DNA from: Neodiprion pinetum
Lineage: Eukaryota; Arthropoda; Insecta; Hymenoptera; Diprionidae
Direction: 5' to 3'
Length of the DNA stretch: 64,000 nucleotides
NCBI RefSeq assembly: GCF_021155775.2
Contig: NC_060232.1
Span: 38,668,089-38,732,088, forward strand
A program made the translations under genes and the position numbers. Positions 35,481 through 47,677 of this stretch are shown here, piece after piece. Within the stretch, counting starts at the first letter, position 1. The number at the start of each line of letters is the position of its first letter. The notes below the pieces were generated by a model. That model was not told the DNA's origin. It ran no database searches and saw nothing but the letters and a program-made list of their open reading frames with translations.

Positions 35481-38460
35481 AACTTGAAACGCGTGAAAAA
35501 TTCTGTTTATAGACTTGCGAAATATTGTCACATGATTAACATTGCATATCAATTTGCGAAACCGACTGCATGTTTATTATCGTGGAAGCTCAGGATGCGG
35601 CTTCGATGAAATAAAGTGGAAATTAAGATCAATGTAATCGTTCTTTATAGCGTTGAAATACCGATTTCGCATTAACACAGAATAATAACGATAATAATAA
35701 TAAACATTATTTATTATAATTTTGTTTGTAAACAAGGGAGTAAGGAGACAAGTAAACTAGGTTCGCAATCGCAATAGAAATACCCTGTACAGATATGGAT
35801 ATTCAATTGGTATTTTTTAACGACGCAACTATTAATAATGTAATACTATTTCAGGGTGATTGAATATGCGATGCCGATAATAAAATTCCTGTCTTCGTTA
35901 TCGATTAATCTGAGAAACTAACAAACGGCTTATCGACTTTTTCGAACAGATTCAGTGATGATAGCATCGTATTCACTGGAAATCTATGTCTCTAGTCTTT
36001 CCTAGGAAGTTTAAGAATTAGATTCACTAAAAGACGTAATTTCTCGAAGAGGCAATCGTACCTGATGGTCATGAAGGATATGAGTTGTCAATTGCTTTTT
36101 GAATGCTTTGGGATACAAGGATATTTTTATTTATCCGAACCCAAATACAAAAATTATGTTCCAATCATTAAAAAAAAATATTTGGAAGTGTTTTTTTTTT
36201 TTTTTTTCTAATAATATGAACCAACCCGTGACATAAATTCATCTTTTAACATCAATTTAGAACCAAGTTGAACAAAACTCAACAAGCGGTTCCATGTTCA
36301 TCTGGCAATCACTCTGCGCTTTATAGAGCTATATGCTGACAATGAGTGGAATGATGATTATGATTATTAAAATGCTGGAGCGTAGATTACTGCCTGCGTT
36401 ATTTTCAATAACAAAACGAGTTTGCGTGAAAGTCGAAACAAAGCAGATTACTTATCGACAGAATTTCGCGCGTTCCTGCATGCGAACCGTTTATAGTATG
36501 ATAAAGTCTAACAATAAGATAAATAATAACACATGTATCTAAATCAGAAAACTCGGTTAGAATGAACTGTGGATTTGTTATTTCAGCGTGCCAATTTAAT
36601 ATATCTATGACGAAGCATCTTATAATAAAGAATTGTAAGTTTATAATAAAGCAGACTGCCCTTATACATGTCGGAGTAAAAGCTGTGACTGCTTCTTTGA
36701 CGTTACGCTGTATCATTTGTGATCGATAATAAACGCGTTTGAGAGAAACGGCAGTCGAAGCCGAGCCTCCAGACAGATCGGTCTTGATCCCGGAAACTGT
36801 GGATTCGTTGATTCCGCAAATAAGATGGACGGTGTCACGAACGATGGGACGAACGAATCTCCATTGGCTTCGACGTATACATATTTATAATTACGTTTCA
36901 AAGAATTATGGGAAAAGGTTTCAATGTTTAATGAAAAAAGGTACCGCAATTAAAACAGTCAAATAGTCAATCACTACAAAAGTTATATTATATTTATTAA
37001 TAAAAACACAGATAACTTGAAGTGGTGTAAAATCAGCACTCTTTAATTACATGGATTGAGTTTCGTTCATCTACAAGTCGAGCTTGCAGTCCAGTAAATC
37101 CCCCAAAGTTCATATCTTTATACCTATAAATTCTTTTCCCTGTATAGACAACTACAGATAATCGTTCGTTTTTTTTCAGCACCCGAAGACCGCCTTCCGG
37201 GATGATGTTAACGAATGTCTACATCATGCGAGTGCACAGTTTCGGATCTACTTCCGATATTTCGATTATTCCATTTCCGAAACGGTAAACTGACCAGCTT
37301 TCAAAGCGGCAACTACTACAGCTGTGCAGGTTATCGAATATTGTTTGTTAACGCATATTTTTACAACTACAGAGTTTCCGATCATTTATTTTTTCCCCCA
37401 ATTTTAGAGCTTCTAAAGTGAGTGAAAAGGTTTACATTATATTCAGTGGTTGATTTTAGGTGTGAATCTGATTACGACTAATTATTCTTAAAAATAACGT
37501 CCGCTGATTTATGTGTACCAGTGTATGCAAATAGTTCATCCTGTCAACGATAAACGATATATTTTACGACTAAGTGGTCTCTAAATTCAACTTTCAATGC
37601 TTTTGGTTACAACGTTTTCTTGCAGAAAAGTTTTACTAATCGTAAAACGTATTGAAAATGCCTGCTGTTTGGGATACGAGTGGAGCTCAGTCGCAGATAT
37701 CGCTGCACTTATAAACAGGTAGATTTTGCGATCCATGTAAAGTGACCTGTTCGAATTTTTCCCTTCCGCAAAATTATGCTCGATTCAGATTTCGCAGTCT
37801 CAAAAATTTCAAACATCTCAAGCAAATAAAAGAGTGACATACTGTTGCTTTGTACCATATCTCGAATGAATTTGATTGAATTCCCCTTTACAGTTACTTG
37901 GAAACAAGGTTTCCCATCGAGGTACGTAAGGGTTTTCCGAATTATTGAAAATTTCATTTTTCTACAACAATTATTTCACGAGAAATTGGAGTTGAGAATG
38001 TAAACTTTTGTTGGAATGTCATATCAACGCTGCCTTTTAACATAATTTGCCTTTTTCAAATCTGTGAGTATTAATATTGAATGAAAGATCTCGAGTGAAT
38101 CTGTTGCAACACACGGTTATAAATATCGTGTGTTTCGAAGTGCGTATTGCGAGTGCGATACGGGTTTACGATGTCTATCGCTGAAATCAATTCAACTCTG
38201 AGACGATAATATTCGAGCTTGAGTGGCCTGATATTTCAGTGTGGCGACATGCACAGATTCGCACTGAGTTCGCAATAAGGCGCGTATACGCTGACTGGTT
38301 ATCAATAATCAATATCAATGCACGGCACAACTCTGATGGATGATCGATCAGTCACTTTCTTCGACTAACTTACAATCAGTTGATTTCGAACGATGACAAA
38401 CGACATAGCGTCACCACACCCATTCATCCTTTACACGTGTTATCGAGGTATACCTGCCTG
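35480..38460 (-). pseudogene. Degraded fifth chitinase copy
   Basis: Remains of a lost copy between C and D. 35480-36100 resembles the 3' flanks of A and D. 37194-37315 on the minus strand matches the start of exon 2 (SWSVYRFGNGIIEIS), with an in-frame TAG where A-D read Tyr in the MxYxFVGI stretch. 37360-37480 matches intron 1. 38040-38075 resembles the exon 4 start fused directly to an upstream flank. 38080-38460 matches the upstream flank of C. The middle (about 36150-37140) is unrelated AT-rich DNA with a GC-richer patch at 36730-36870. No catalytic exon survives. Confidence 0.6.
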
Positions 38461-38762
38461 ATTAGGAGTGACCGAGGCGGTAAAAACGTGCAAAGTTGAC
38501 GACAAATGGTATAACGACATTTAAGATGTGCGTCACACGTCAACATCCACTCGCAGTATTTGATACTCAGGTATAATACAGGAGAATATTTTTTGCGGGT
38601 CATTACTAGGGCCTCGTTTGGAAGTAGCAGCATAACGCCCTACAACAACCTGTTTAAATAATCTAGTCTGTTTGTCTGGTTATTCGGTAAACCGACCGGG
38701 TTACTCTTCGAGCAAACTTGATCTTACGCCGGTACCAAGTTCGGATGACTCGTTTTAAATTT

Positions 38763-38768
38763 TTTATT
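38763..38768 (-). terminator. Possible polyadenylation signal of chitinase D
   Basis: AATAAA on the minus strand about 510 bases after the stop codon. It lies further from the stop than in A-C, so it is less certain. Confidence 0.35.
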
Positions 38769-39276
38769 TATTTTTTATACATAAAAGCTCTTGAGTTCGA
38801 AATTGTCAATTTTAATTTGTTTTCAGCCTGAGCAGCGTTTTGACTACGGCATTTGATCGGACATAAATTATTGAACGCGATATTCACCAAAATCACGAGA
38901 AAAAATTTTGTTCGTAAAAATGACAGATATTGCGACATGACAAACATTGCGTATTAGTCCCTAGGAGGCAAAAACCTACAACTACAGTCTGTTAGTAGCA
39001 GACGTTGTTTCTCCAAGCGGCAATTGGATACGAATAGGTTATCGAATGAATTTAACGCTTCACGGTTCAAGCATGCTTCTTCCTGATATATATGTACGTA
39101 TAATTGCATACTGTTGTTGAAATAGTACATGTCATTATAATATCTGAAGTCCACAACTGTTCTAGCTTGAGCTACTGCTGGAGCTATTGTTGAAATTGCT
39201 GGATCACCTGGCACTAAAGACGCCAGAGTCGCTGGAGCTGGTTGAAGTGCTGTAGCATCGAACCCACCTAGTCGAC

Positions 39277-41229
39277 CTAGCTACTGGTGCTAGAGTCATT
39301 GATTCTTGCATTCAGGGTCTTCAACAGAGGGTACTTTTCCCCGTAAAGGCCGCCAAAGTCATCCAAGTCGATTGCCCAAATCGAGAAACCTCCTAATCCC
39401 AACCCCTTTGCGAAGGCAGCTTTCACATCCAGACTGCTGCAGGGGCATAATTTATTACACATTAAGTTGGTTTCATTCGCGTCATTAATCTCCTAATCAG
39501 GGCCTGTTTCGGTAGGGTTGAAAAGAGCATCTCAATCTTGCTGCCTTGCCTACACCTCATTATTACGCAATATAATTGTTTTACCGATTCATTACAATTT
39601 CGATTTACAAATCACCTGGCACTGACAATGAGTAATTTATTCTCATTCCAGTCATTTATAGAGCGATATAACAATCGCGTTCACGACTACGGAGTAGGAT
39701 TCATTATTTAGGTAATGCCAGCGATTCAATAGTAACGAGAAATGGGCCCGATTTGTGCCGAACGGCACGATTCGTCTCAGAGTCATCCTATTCTCTGAAA
39801 TCCAATCGACAAAAAAACAAATTTCATACCACCATTGAATTGTTTCGTATACTCGGTTCTCGGCGCAATACAGCCTCGGATACTTGTGGGCGCATTATTT
39901 ACCTGGGATTATCGTAGGTGACCCACTGGTCACCTGAGTAGGCGTACGGCACCTGTTGCTCGTCGTCATAAACGGTAGTCCAGTTTCCTTCCGACAACTT
40001 CTCGAGAATCTCGTAGTAAGATAACACTCCGCTTTCCTGAGTGTACGAACCCGCGTTACCAACACCGGTAACCGGTGATCCAGGCGTCGTTTCGGAGGAG
40101 TTCGTAAGAGTAAACGTTTTTCCATAAAACGCAGTGCCAAGGAGAAGCTTTTCAGCCGATGCTCCCTGTTCCAGCCAATAATTCACTGACGCGTTCTGAG
40201 GTCACAAGAAATAATTGGTACATCAAACTCCTCGAACGTGTCCACTGTATTAACGGAGTTACAAATTCCGTATACTTGAATGTTGTACAGTATAACTTAT
40301 ACTCACGATGTTGAGAGTTTTCTGGGCTGCCGCTGTTTCCCATGTCCCGGCATAGAGAGGTGTGTTATGGCCTGTGTAGGTATCCCAGGACCCATGGAAG
40401 TCGTATTCCATTAGAGTGATCATGTCAACTGCAGCTAAAATTCCTGAAACATCGTACGACAAGTCCACGGTTGATTGGGAAGCTCCTACTGCCACGGTCA
40501 AGAGTAAATCCTCGTCGTCGAAAGTATCGCGAAGTTCTTCCAGGAGAAGAACGAAGTTCTCGACATCCGTGTCGGCACCGCCACGTTGGGCCGGATACTC
40601 CCAGTCGACGTCGATACCGCTAAAATTGTACTTGAGCACGAATTCGAGTGCGTTCTTTACGAACGTTGATCGCAGTGTGGAGTTGCTAACCACGGTGGAA
40701 AAATTCGTGGATCCCTGGCTCCATCCACCAATTGACACTAGGGTTTTCAATTCGGAGTTCTGATCCCGAAGGGCGTTGAATTCTGCGAACCCACCCAATC
40801 CTCCGTCTGTGGAGAGGTCTCTGTACTCGTCCAACACCTGGACGTCGCCATCCGGAGTGATGCCAACGAACGCGTACATTAAGTGGGTGAACATTGTTGG
40901 GTCTATATCCGATATCTCGAATGCTCCTACACCGGGCCGAGCGTTTGACCAGCTTCCCAAGTAACCAACTACTTTGTTAACTGTGATAAAAAATTCATCA
41001 TCAACTAACTTTTCACGCTTGTAAAATCTAAGAATTTATGTGTAATTGATTGCAGCTACTAAATTTTAATAAAAATTACTCGTTCTTTGAATTTTTAAAA
41101 AATATACGAAAAAAATTAGTTCATTCGGATCAAAGATTATGCATTTCGAGGCATGGACTTACAATCGCTGGCATCGGCCAAGGCAAGGCAGCTCAGCCAT
41201 AGCGTACAAAATGTGACGAACACCCGCAT
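39277..41229 (-). CDS. Chitinase D, secreted GH18
   Basis: Secreted GH18 chitinase of 397 residues. Exons: 41229-41163 (signal peptide MRVFVTFCTLWLSCLALA), 40980-40307 (one codon longer than in A-C), 40195-39903 and 39436-39277. Signatures: KTLVSIGGW; FSGIDVDWEYP with catalytic Glu150; MEYDFHG; and IWAIDLDDF. As in A, the first Asp of FDGxDxDWE is Ser, and the Cys of the KVFCYF motif is Gly (KVVGYL). The C-terminus is a short Ser/Thr tail, a reduced form of the A tail. About 250 bases of exon 2 (40630-40880) are nearly identical to A while the introns are not. The acceptor TATCCACAG directly precedes the ATG, and a TATA box lies at 41715-41722. Confidence 0.93.
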
Positions 41230-41714
41230 CTGTGGATACAAAAACTTCGCTTAAGCAATCTTAAATAATATCCATAAGCTTTGCGGGTACATAAAAATAT
41301 GTGAATTTGTGAGGAGTGGAATCACGATTACGAAAATGTTGAAACGTGGATTATTATTACGAGCTTATTCCAAATTACAAAACAAGTTTGCATGAACGTG
41401 GAAACAAAGAAAATTATTCATCACAAGAATTGCAATATCTATACGTGTAGACCATCGATATGATGAAGTCAAAATAACTGTAATACACGTAAATACCAAT
41501 ATAGATCATTGATTGCAATTTTGTAAAGTAATGTTAATGGTTGCAATGGAATTCGGACTTGATAATTGGTTCACAGTAACTCAGAATTGTATTTAATAAC
41601 TGAATATAGCGCTCACCCTTCCTGTAACCGATTCGACGATGTTCACTTCAGCGTCAATAAGGCATCAAGTTGCGTGCTTCGGTGAGCTTATACAGATTTC
41701 AGGTGTCTATTCGA

Positions 41715-41722
41715 CTTATATA
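41715..41722 (-). promoter_or_regulatory. TATA box of chitinase D
   Basis: TATATAAG on the minus strand, about 490 bases upstream of the start codon. A leader exon probably runs to a GTGAGC donor near 41620. Immediately upstream are paired GGGTACCC palindromes (41742-41765). Confidence 0.6.
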
Positions 41723-41741
41723 GTGGAACTCGGGGCAGAAC

Positions 41742-41765
41742 GGGGTACCCGTGGGGGTACCCCCC
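41742..41765. repeat. Paired GGGTACCC palindromes by the D promoter
   Basis: GGGGTACCC and, three bases on, GGGGGTACCCCCC lie about 20-45 bases upstream of the chitinase D TATA box. It is a GC-rich island in AT-rich DNA. It may be a proximal promoter element, or chance. Confidence 0.45.
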
Positions 41766-42534
41766 TTACCTGCTAATTAATACGCCTCCATCTATCGGAA
41801 CTGTCACTAACCTTATTTGTTGGTTATTAGGCAATGTGAACATCCATTCTTTAATTTTCACTCTTACGTTACAAGTCCGTTCTGAACGGTTCCTGGATTC
41901 ACGCACCAAGCTCGTCAGAAACACATGAACGTTGTTTTAAGATAAGTGAGATTTCGTATCTATTCGAATTAATTTCAAACAATCGATATAATCAATATAC
42001 AGGGTCTCAACAATCTTATCACATCATTATTTCGACAAATTATTGCAACCGTACCGTTTTTTTTTTTTTTTTCACAACTAACCTGGCTACTCTGGCGAAT
42101 ATTTTCCACGAAAAACTAATAAAGTGTTCCAAATAGCGTAGAAAACGCTGGTCGTAGTCGTTTCCGACGTATTTTGGGACACTTTCGTGCCTCGGCGGAT
42201 AAACAATTTTTGCCAGGGTATATTCGAGGTCTGATCAACGCCGGATTTCTGGTTTCGGCCGCCAAAGGCAGTCCCATAACTCGTGAACGGGTTTGGACAG
42301 CGAAGATGTCGAGTGGGAATTTACCATATCTGCGCCTCTTGCAATAAATAACAAACAGTATACGGGGCAAACGCCCTTTTATTCATTGACGGTATATTCA
42401 AAGTTCCTGTTAATGACTACGCAAAATTCCATTCTTTTCGATGTCAGTAACCATCTCATAAATAGCTTCAAACATCAAATGCCCGGTTCCGCCACGGGTT
42501 CCCTTACTCGCGACGACACGTAAAACTTGAGTAA

Positions 42535-42870
42535 ATCTAGTCCCAATTATGAAAGTAACATCTGAGTAAATACTCAGTGCCATAAATACACGGTATGTTC
42601 CACGGAGAAAAGCAGCTGCTGAAAAAAATCATTTGGTGTTTCGCTAATGAACCTCCTTTGTTCCAATATTCCAAACGACGACATCGCCATCGCTATTGAC
42701 GAAATAATCCGTCATTCGAGTATTGGTCTGTAAAAATTACTTTGATACGTTGAGAAATGAAAACTTGCAATAACACAATTTTGTATCTTCATCTACATTA
42801 AAGAGAACTTCCGGGCGATTCGAAATTGAAGCAGATCGATCCACATTTCCAAGTTATTCAACACAATTCA
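42535..42870. repeat. Diverged direct repeat, copy 1
   Basis: Shares ordered blocks with 43165-43500, for example TCCCAATTATGAAAGTAACAT against TCCCAATTATACAAACAACAT, TTGTTCCAATATTCCAAACG against TTGTTCCGATATTTCAAACG, and CACAATTTTGTA in both. Origin unknown. Confidence 0.5.
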
Positions 42871-43164
42871 AAACAAAAAAAAGAAATCCAAGCATCATTC
42901 TCATTCTAAAAATTAACTCGCATAACTTTTTCGGCGTAGAAAAAATAGATTCAAAGCTAGGCTCCCAGGCTCTTTGCGCCTCAAATGTCCAGTCGCAAGG
43001 TTTCCAATAATTTTCTGCAACTTCGATGCACGCGTCGATTAGTGTTTCCATTTTTCTCGTGTAATAGATGTTATATAATATCTGATCAACTGGATCTTAT
43101 CAACGAATCTTTATTTCAGAGCTATTTTCATACGGCTTACATATACTTCCGACCACGTGCGAAT

Positions 43165-43500
43165 CTTAAGTCAATCCAGTCCCAATTATACAAACAACAT
43201 TTTAATAAATTATAAGTACACAGTCTGGTCCACAGAAGAAAAACATCCGAGCGGAAAAAACCATTTCTTGCTTTGGAAATAAAGTTTTTGTTCCGATATT
43301 TCAAACGCCTATTATTCACGTATGGAACCGCAAAAATTAATTTATTGCATTGAAAAATCAAAATTCACCATGACACAATTTTGTACCTACATTTTAAATG
43401 ACGCAGATAACGGAGAATCATAAGTCTGAATTACGAACGTCCCGAAGTTTAAGCAGATGGATCCAAAATTGTCGAAATTATTTAACACAATGTAAAATTG
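43165..43500. repeat. Diverged direct repeat, copy 2
   Basis: Second copy of the repeat at 42535-42870, in the same orientation and about 630 bases away. The two copies could be remnants of one mobile element family or of a local duplication. Confidence 0.5.
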
Positions 43501-43569
43501 AGGGAAGAGTTGCAAACACAATTTTCGTCGTTCGTTCATTTTGCGTTTTTATGCAATCTTTATCTGATG

Positions 43570-44330
43570 TAGTCCTCCAAAAGTATTAACATATCATCCA
43601 AGTTTCATTACTGACCAAGCTTATTTGAAGAAGTTACAAATTTTCACTTTTATCAAGTAACTGCTTATGTCTGTTGCCAGAATCTTCCACCAATCATACG
43701 AGTGTGAGAATTGCCGATAAAAATACGCTGGCCTACCAAAAAAATGATTGTACTCAGAAAGATTGGTTATCCGTCTATGAATAATTAGAGAAATATTCTA
43801 CTAGCAAGTGATGAAACATACTCTGAAAAATAAAATTGATAAACACAATGTTGTGCAAAACAATGTCTGAATGTGTTTTGATTCACAATTGCTCACGTGT
43901 TTGAAATAACCACATCAAAACACGATTTTGTTTTTCATATTGCAGCGATTGTACAGCATGGATCACTACCTAAATTATTGTTTTTGCACGCTTCTTTGAA
44001 TCGTGATTTCTTTCCAATTTTCGCAACGCTGTATTCACTTTGAAAGTGAATTTCAACTTCCCTCATAAACATCTGCATATCAATAGTATCTGACTTTAAC
44101 TTTTTCCAGTTGAATAACGTATTTTCGTAGAAAGATTTTTCTTGCTGGCGAACATGTTTTTGTCTATAATTGTTGCTTTCGTATGATTGGAAAAAAGTTT
44201 TTTCACCAGATCTCAATTACTTGATACTAACAAATACTTGTGATGTTGAAAAATTCGTAACTTCTTCAAAAGAATCCGGATACTAATGATACTTGCACGA
44301 AAACTTGGTACTCTTTGGAAACTATCGTAA
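43570..44330. repeat. Foldback element, about 0.75 kb
   Basis: The left arm has CCAAGTTTCATTA, TTTGAAGAAGTTAC and CCAATCATACGA. The right arm carries these words in reverse complement and reverse order (TCGTATGATTGG, GTAACTTCTTCAAA, AAACTTGG). The arms are diverged, and the ends and target duplication are not resolved. Confidence 0.45.
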
Positions 44331-45396
44331 TAAAAATTGACAAATGAATGAGAAAATACCGAACTGCCGAAAATCGTGCTTGTATTTTATTGCTTTATTC
44401 CACGTTGTATTGAAGAACTTCGAACTGCCTTGCATTTTGGAAAAAAATAACCGGAATCCATTCGTTCAAAAGTTGTACCATCTTCTGAAATAAATGCATT
44501 GGCAATAGTCGTAATAACGGAATTTAGTTAAGAAAATAGTGATAATCCCCCGTGAAAACCAAAATCAATCGGAGCAATTTACGAACATACGGGTCTTTAG
44601 AAATTCGCTAAAGAATAATATTCATTTTTTTCATGTCACTTGAAGTTTTTGTTCCAACCTTCCTTAGCAATATTGATATATAACCGGTCTACAATAGATG
44701 GATTAATAAAACTATACAACTAAATTATAGTGGTACCAAATTAGCACCCATTTCCATTAATTGATTTTCATGTTCCAGCATGTGCTAAGCCTTGACGTGA
44801 ATAATTCCTCTGAGAGATTCGAACGAATGTTTGACAAAAAATTGCGGAGTTTTTCAACTGAAAGATCGCATACTTTGTATAACTCCCAATTCCGCTTCAT
44901 ACTTTAACGGAAGCCACAAAAAAGGATGGTCGTTAAGAGATTTATTAATTACCGAAATTACCGTACAAACATTAGACTTTTGCACGCGCAGAACGAATCA
45001 TTTCGTTCAGCTGACTGAACAACCAGAAGCGACGTGCCCAAAGATTTGAGAAACGTTTCCGGTTCAGTATACGCTTTTTACTTTATTGAGCACTTTCATT
45101 TTTCTTATTGCACATAAATATACGATTCGAATTCTGGGTGAACAATTACGCCTTCAATTCAACTTGAATCAGCTGATAACAGGAAATCTTACATTAGTAT
45201 TAGCCTATATCGACTGTTGCCGATACTTCATGTCTCCGGCATAAGGTACCTTTGCATATTCTGATCATAAAATCATTTCTCTTTCGGGAATGCGATTTCT
45301 TTCATTTTTCATAGTACATACGTTTTCATTACATCATCATATTATTCAGATAAGTCGGTGATAATGAAAGATGAGGCATGAACTCGCAATCGACTT

Positions 45397-45476
45397 CACA
45401 ATCGTTGACATTAGTTCTCATATCATCTACAGCTGTGTAAAGAATGCTGTGAATAGCCGCGCGGTATCTGTGCAAA
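45397..45476 (-). pseudogene. Relic of a chitinase signal-peptide exon
   Basis: Aligns with exon 1 of chitinase D and with the relic at 47303-47378 (shared blocks AATCGTTGACATTAGTT and GAATAGCCG). The start codon is lost and the frame has a stop. No other exon is recognisable near it. Confidence 0.45.
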
Positions 45477-47302
45477 TGAAAACTTAGATTGCACAATTTT
45501 GGGCGATACCTGGTAACCAGACTACAACTGTATGAAAATTTACAAATAAGTCATTCAACGTCAAACCGAATTCTCTCGAAACATGACCATTTTTAATTCG
45601 TCTATAATTTTTCAATGTATTCTACAAACAAAAAAAATGGATACGTAATTGACAAAAAAAAAATGTAGTTTCCATGCTTTCGTTTTTAGTGGATTTTATA
45701 TTTAGAGTATCATTTCAAATTTCGAATTTCTCATACATGAGCTCTCCTAATAGCTATATCTTCAAAATTGTTGCGATATGACAATTTAACTTATTCTAGT
45801 ATAAACTTGGTTCTTCAAATTCCTGCAGGTGACACACCTTCTAGCAAAAGCTATATATAAATATATGTGTTATCTCTAGTAAGTTCTTCGTAGTACTGTA
45901 TAATAAGGTAAGATATCGTTTTTTTTTTTTTTTTTTTGTACTAAGCAATGTTCGTTTATTTCACATCCCCCGCCCAAGGCAACAAAAATTAATGAAGATA
46001 AATATTAAGTCGCCATGTTCTACCTCAGAGAGCCAGTCTAACGGGAGTTGGCACGTAAGTAAAATTGAATGGTAAGCTACCGACAATTCAGAGAATAGCC
46101 AGTAAGTATGCGTGCCGCAATACCGGTATGTTCGTTGAACTGACATACTGACATCAATACCTCAGCCTTTTCCATCCCACTCATTAGACGAAGCTAGAAA
46201 ACCCAACGTTACCGACGACACGCTTACCGACGTATGTTTTATCATGAAACACCCTCAAATTGCCAACATTACCGGATAGCACTTGCCCCCCTTCGCTCCG
46301 CCGCGTGCCGCAAACAATTTGAATTTTTTCTTTTTGAGAAAGATTAACCGTTCAAAATGCTGATAATTAGCAGTGGTAAGAACGTTCTGCGTATGAAATT
46401 AAATAACTTAGTTTTCAAACAAATACACGACAGCGATACATGGGCCGTTTGCAGTATGAAGATTTAAACAAATGTTTTTGTAAAGGTCTATCACCTCACA
46501 AAAGGTCTGCGCAAATTTCTGATCCTCGGCTAAGAATCGTCGAAAATATCAGCCTAATTTTTTCAAATTTTCGATCTCAACTGTAACCCGTGCCGACAAC
46601 GAGGTGGATTTTCCCATTTAAAATACACGTGTTTCGGAGACCTTTTCAGCATGTATTTTATTGTAAGAGGAAAAATGCTCAAAAAAATCTGTAACTGCAG
46701 GGTTGTTTTAGTAGTCATTCGTGCTACTGTCTAAGAACGTCTTCACATCATCATACCATGCAATCGCGACGACTTGCATGCAGGTAACATGTATATGCAC
46801 TAGTATGTACATCTTCGATATCATGTTCCAGTCACAATCGCTTACAGAATTTGTTCTTTCGTCGTGGCTTCTGCAGGCGTGAAAAGATCATAACTAATAA
46901 TTATTTTGAGCTTACTGAACGAGCGAAAACCGATTGCTTTAGTATTCAGGAGAGCTTCTTGGTCTAAGTACCCTTCCTACTTCATTCTGAGTAACCCAAA
47001 TCGAATCCAGTGCCATAAAAATGGAATTGACACGAGTTGAAGCAAATAAAAACAAATTCATAAGAATCGCCACACGTTTTTCCAATTCGCTTTAATTCGA
47101 CTTGATTCCGCTTTTGGACGTACTCAATTCTATTCAATTCGTTTTGGTTTATCGGGTTAAGCACTTCTTTCCACTGATTGTAAATAGGTGTACGATTTGT
47201 GGTTCCAGATTAATTATCACGTGTTCATTTCAACACATTGTATAATTAAACCATCAACTTAGCCAGATTTAGTACGCATACGTATGTGATGTACGTATGT
47301 CC

Positions 47303-47378
47303 TCCAATCTGTTTCAAAATCATTGGCATTGGTTAACAGAGTGCACAGAACGCTAGAAATAGCCGCATCTTTGAATAC
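47303..47378 (-). pseudogene. Relic of a chitinase signal-peptide exon
   Basis: On the minus strand from 47367 the sequence reads MRLFLAFCALC and then a stop, aligning with the signal peptides of chitinases B-D. It includes the conserved block AATCATTGGCATTGGTT at the exon end. It is the outermost trace of the array. Confidence 0.5.
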
Positions 47379-47574
47379 AGAAACAGAATTTACGATATTT
47401 TCACGAGAATCACAAAAAGTATGTGAAATCAAAAAGGTTGAGAATTTGACCGGCCTATTTCACTCACATACGTGTACTTGTACTAATGTCAATGATTCAC
47501 TTTGGTACAAAATAATACTTGAAAATCGTAAAGTGGGGAGTGAGTGTTTACAAGTTTCAAGTCAGTTATGAATC

Positions 47575-47580
47575 TTTATT
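47575..47580 (-). terminator. Polyadenylation signal of mRpL54
   Basis: AATAAA on the minus strand about 100 bases after the stop codon. Confidence 0.6.
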
Positions 47581-47677
47581 TTGACTATTACTGTACACGA
47601 ACATTCACAGAGCTTAATGTAGTATCTATTTTTACATTGTATAAGAAATCGGTATAATCTAAACTACGAAGGTAGCA

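Larger units (their letters stand above)
41770..47574. other. Gene-free interval with repeats and chitinase relics
   Basis: No intact gene in nearly 6 kb. It contains a diverged direct repeat (42535-42870 and 43165-43500), a foldback element at about 43570-44330, chitinase exon 1 relics at 45397-45476 and 47303-47378, a poly-T run at 45920-45938, and AT-rich filler. Confidence 0.5.

Noticed and set aside
36739..36966. 75-codon frame in the GC-richer patch between chitinases C and D
   Set aside because: No domain, no splice context, and no match to chitinase exons.
40259..40960. Chitinase D start at a TTG in exon 2 (GSWSNARPG)
   Set aside because: It is an internal Leu codon; the true start is the signal-peptide exon at 41229, spliced in phase 1 as in A-C.
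43935..44216. 93-codon minus-strand frame
   Set aside because: It lies in one arm of a foldback repeat and has no recognisable similarity.
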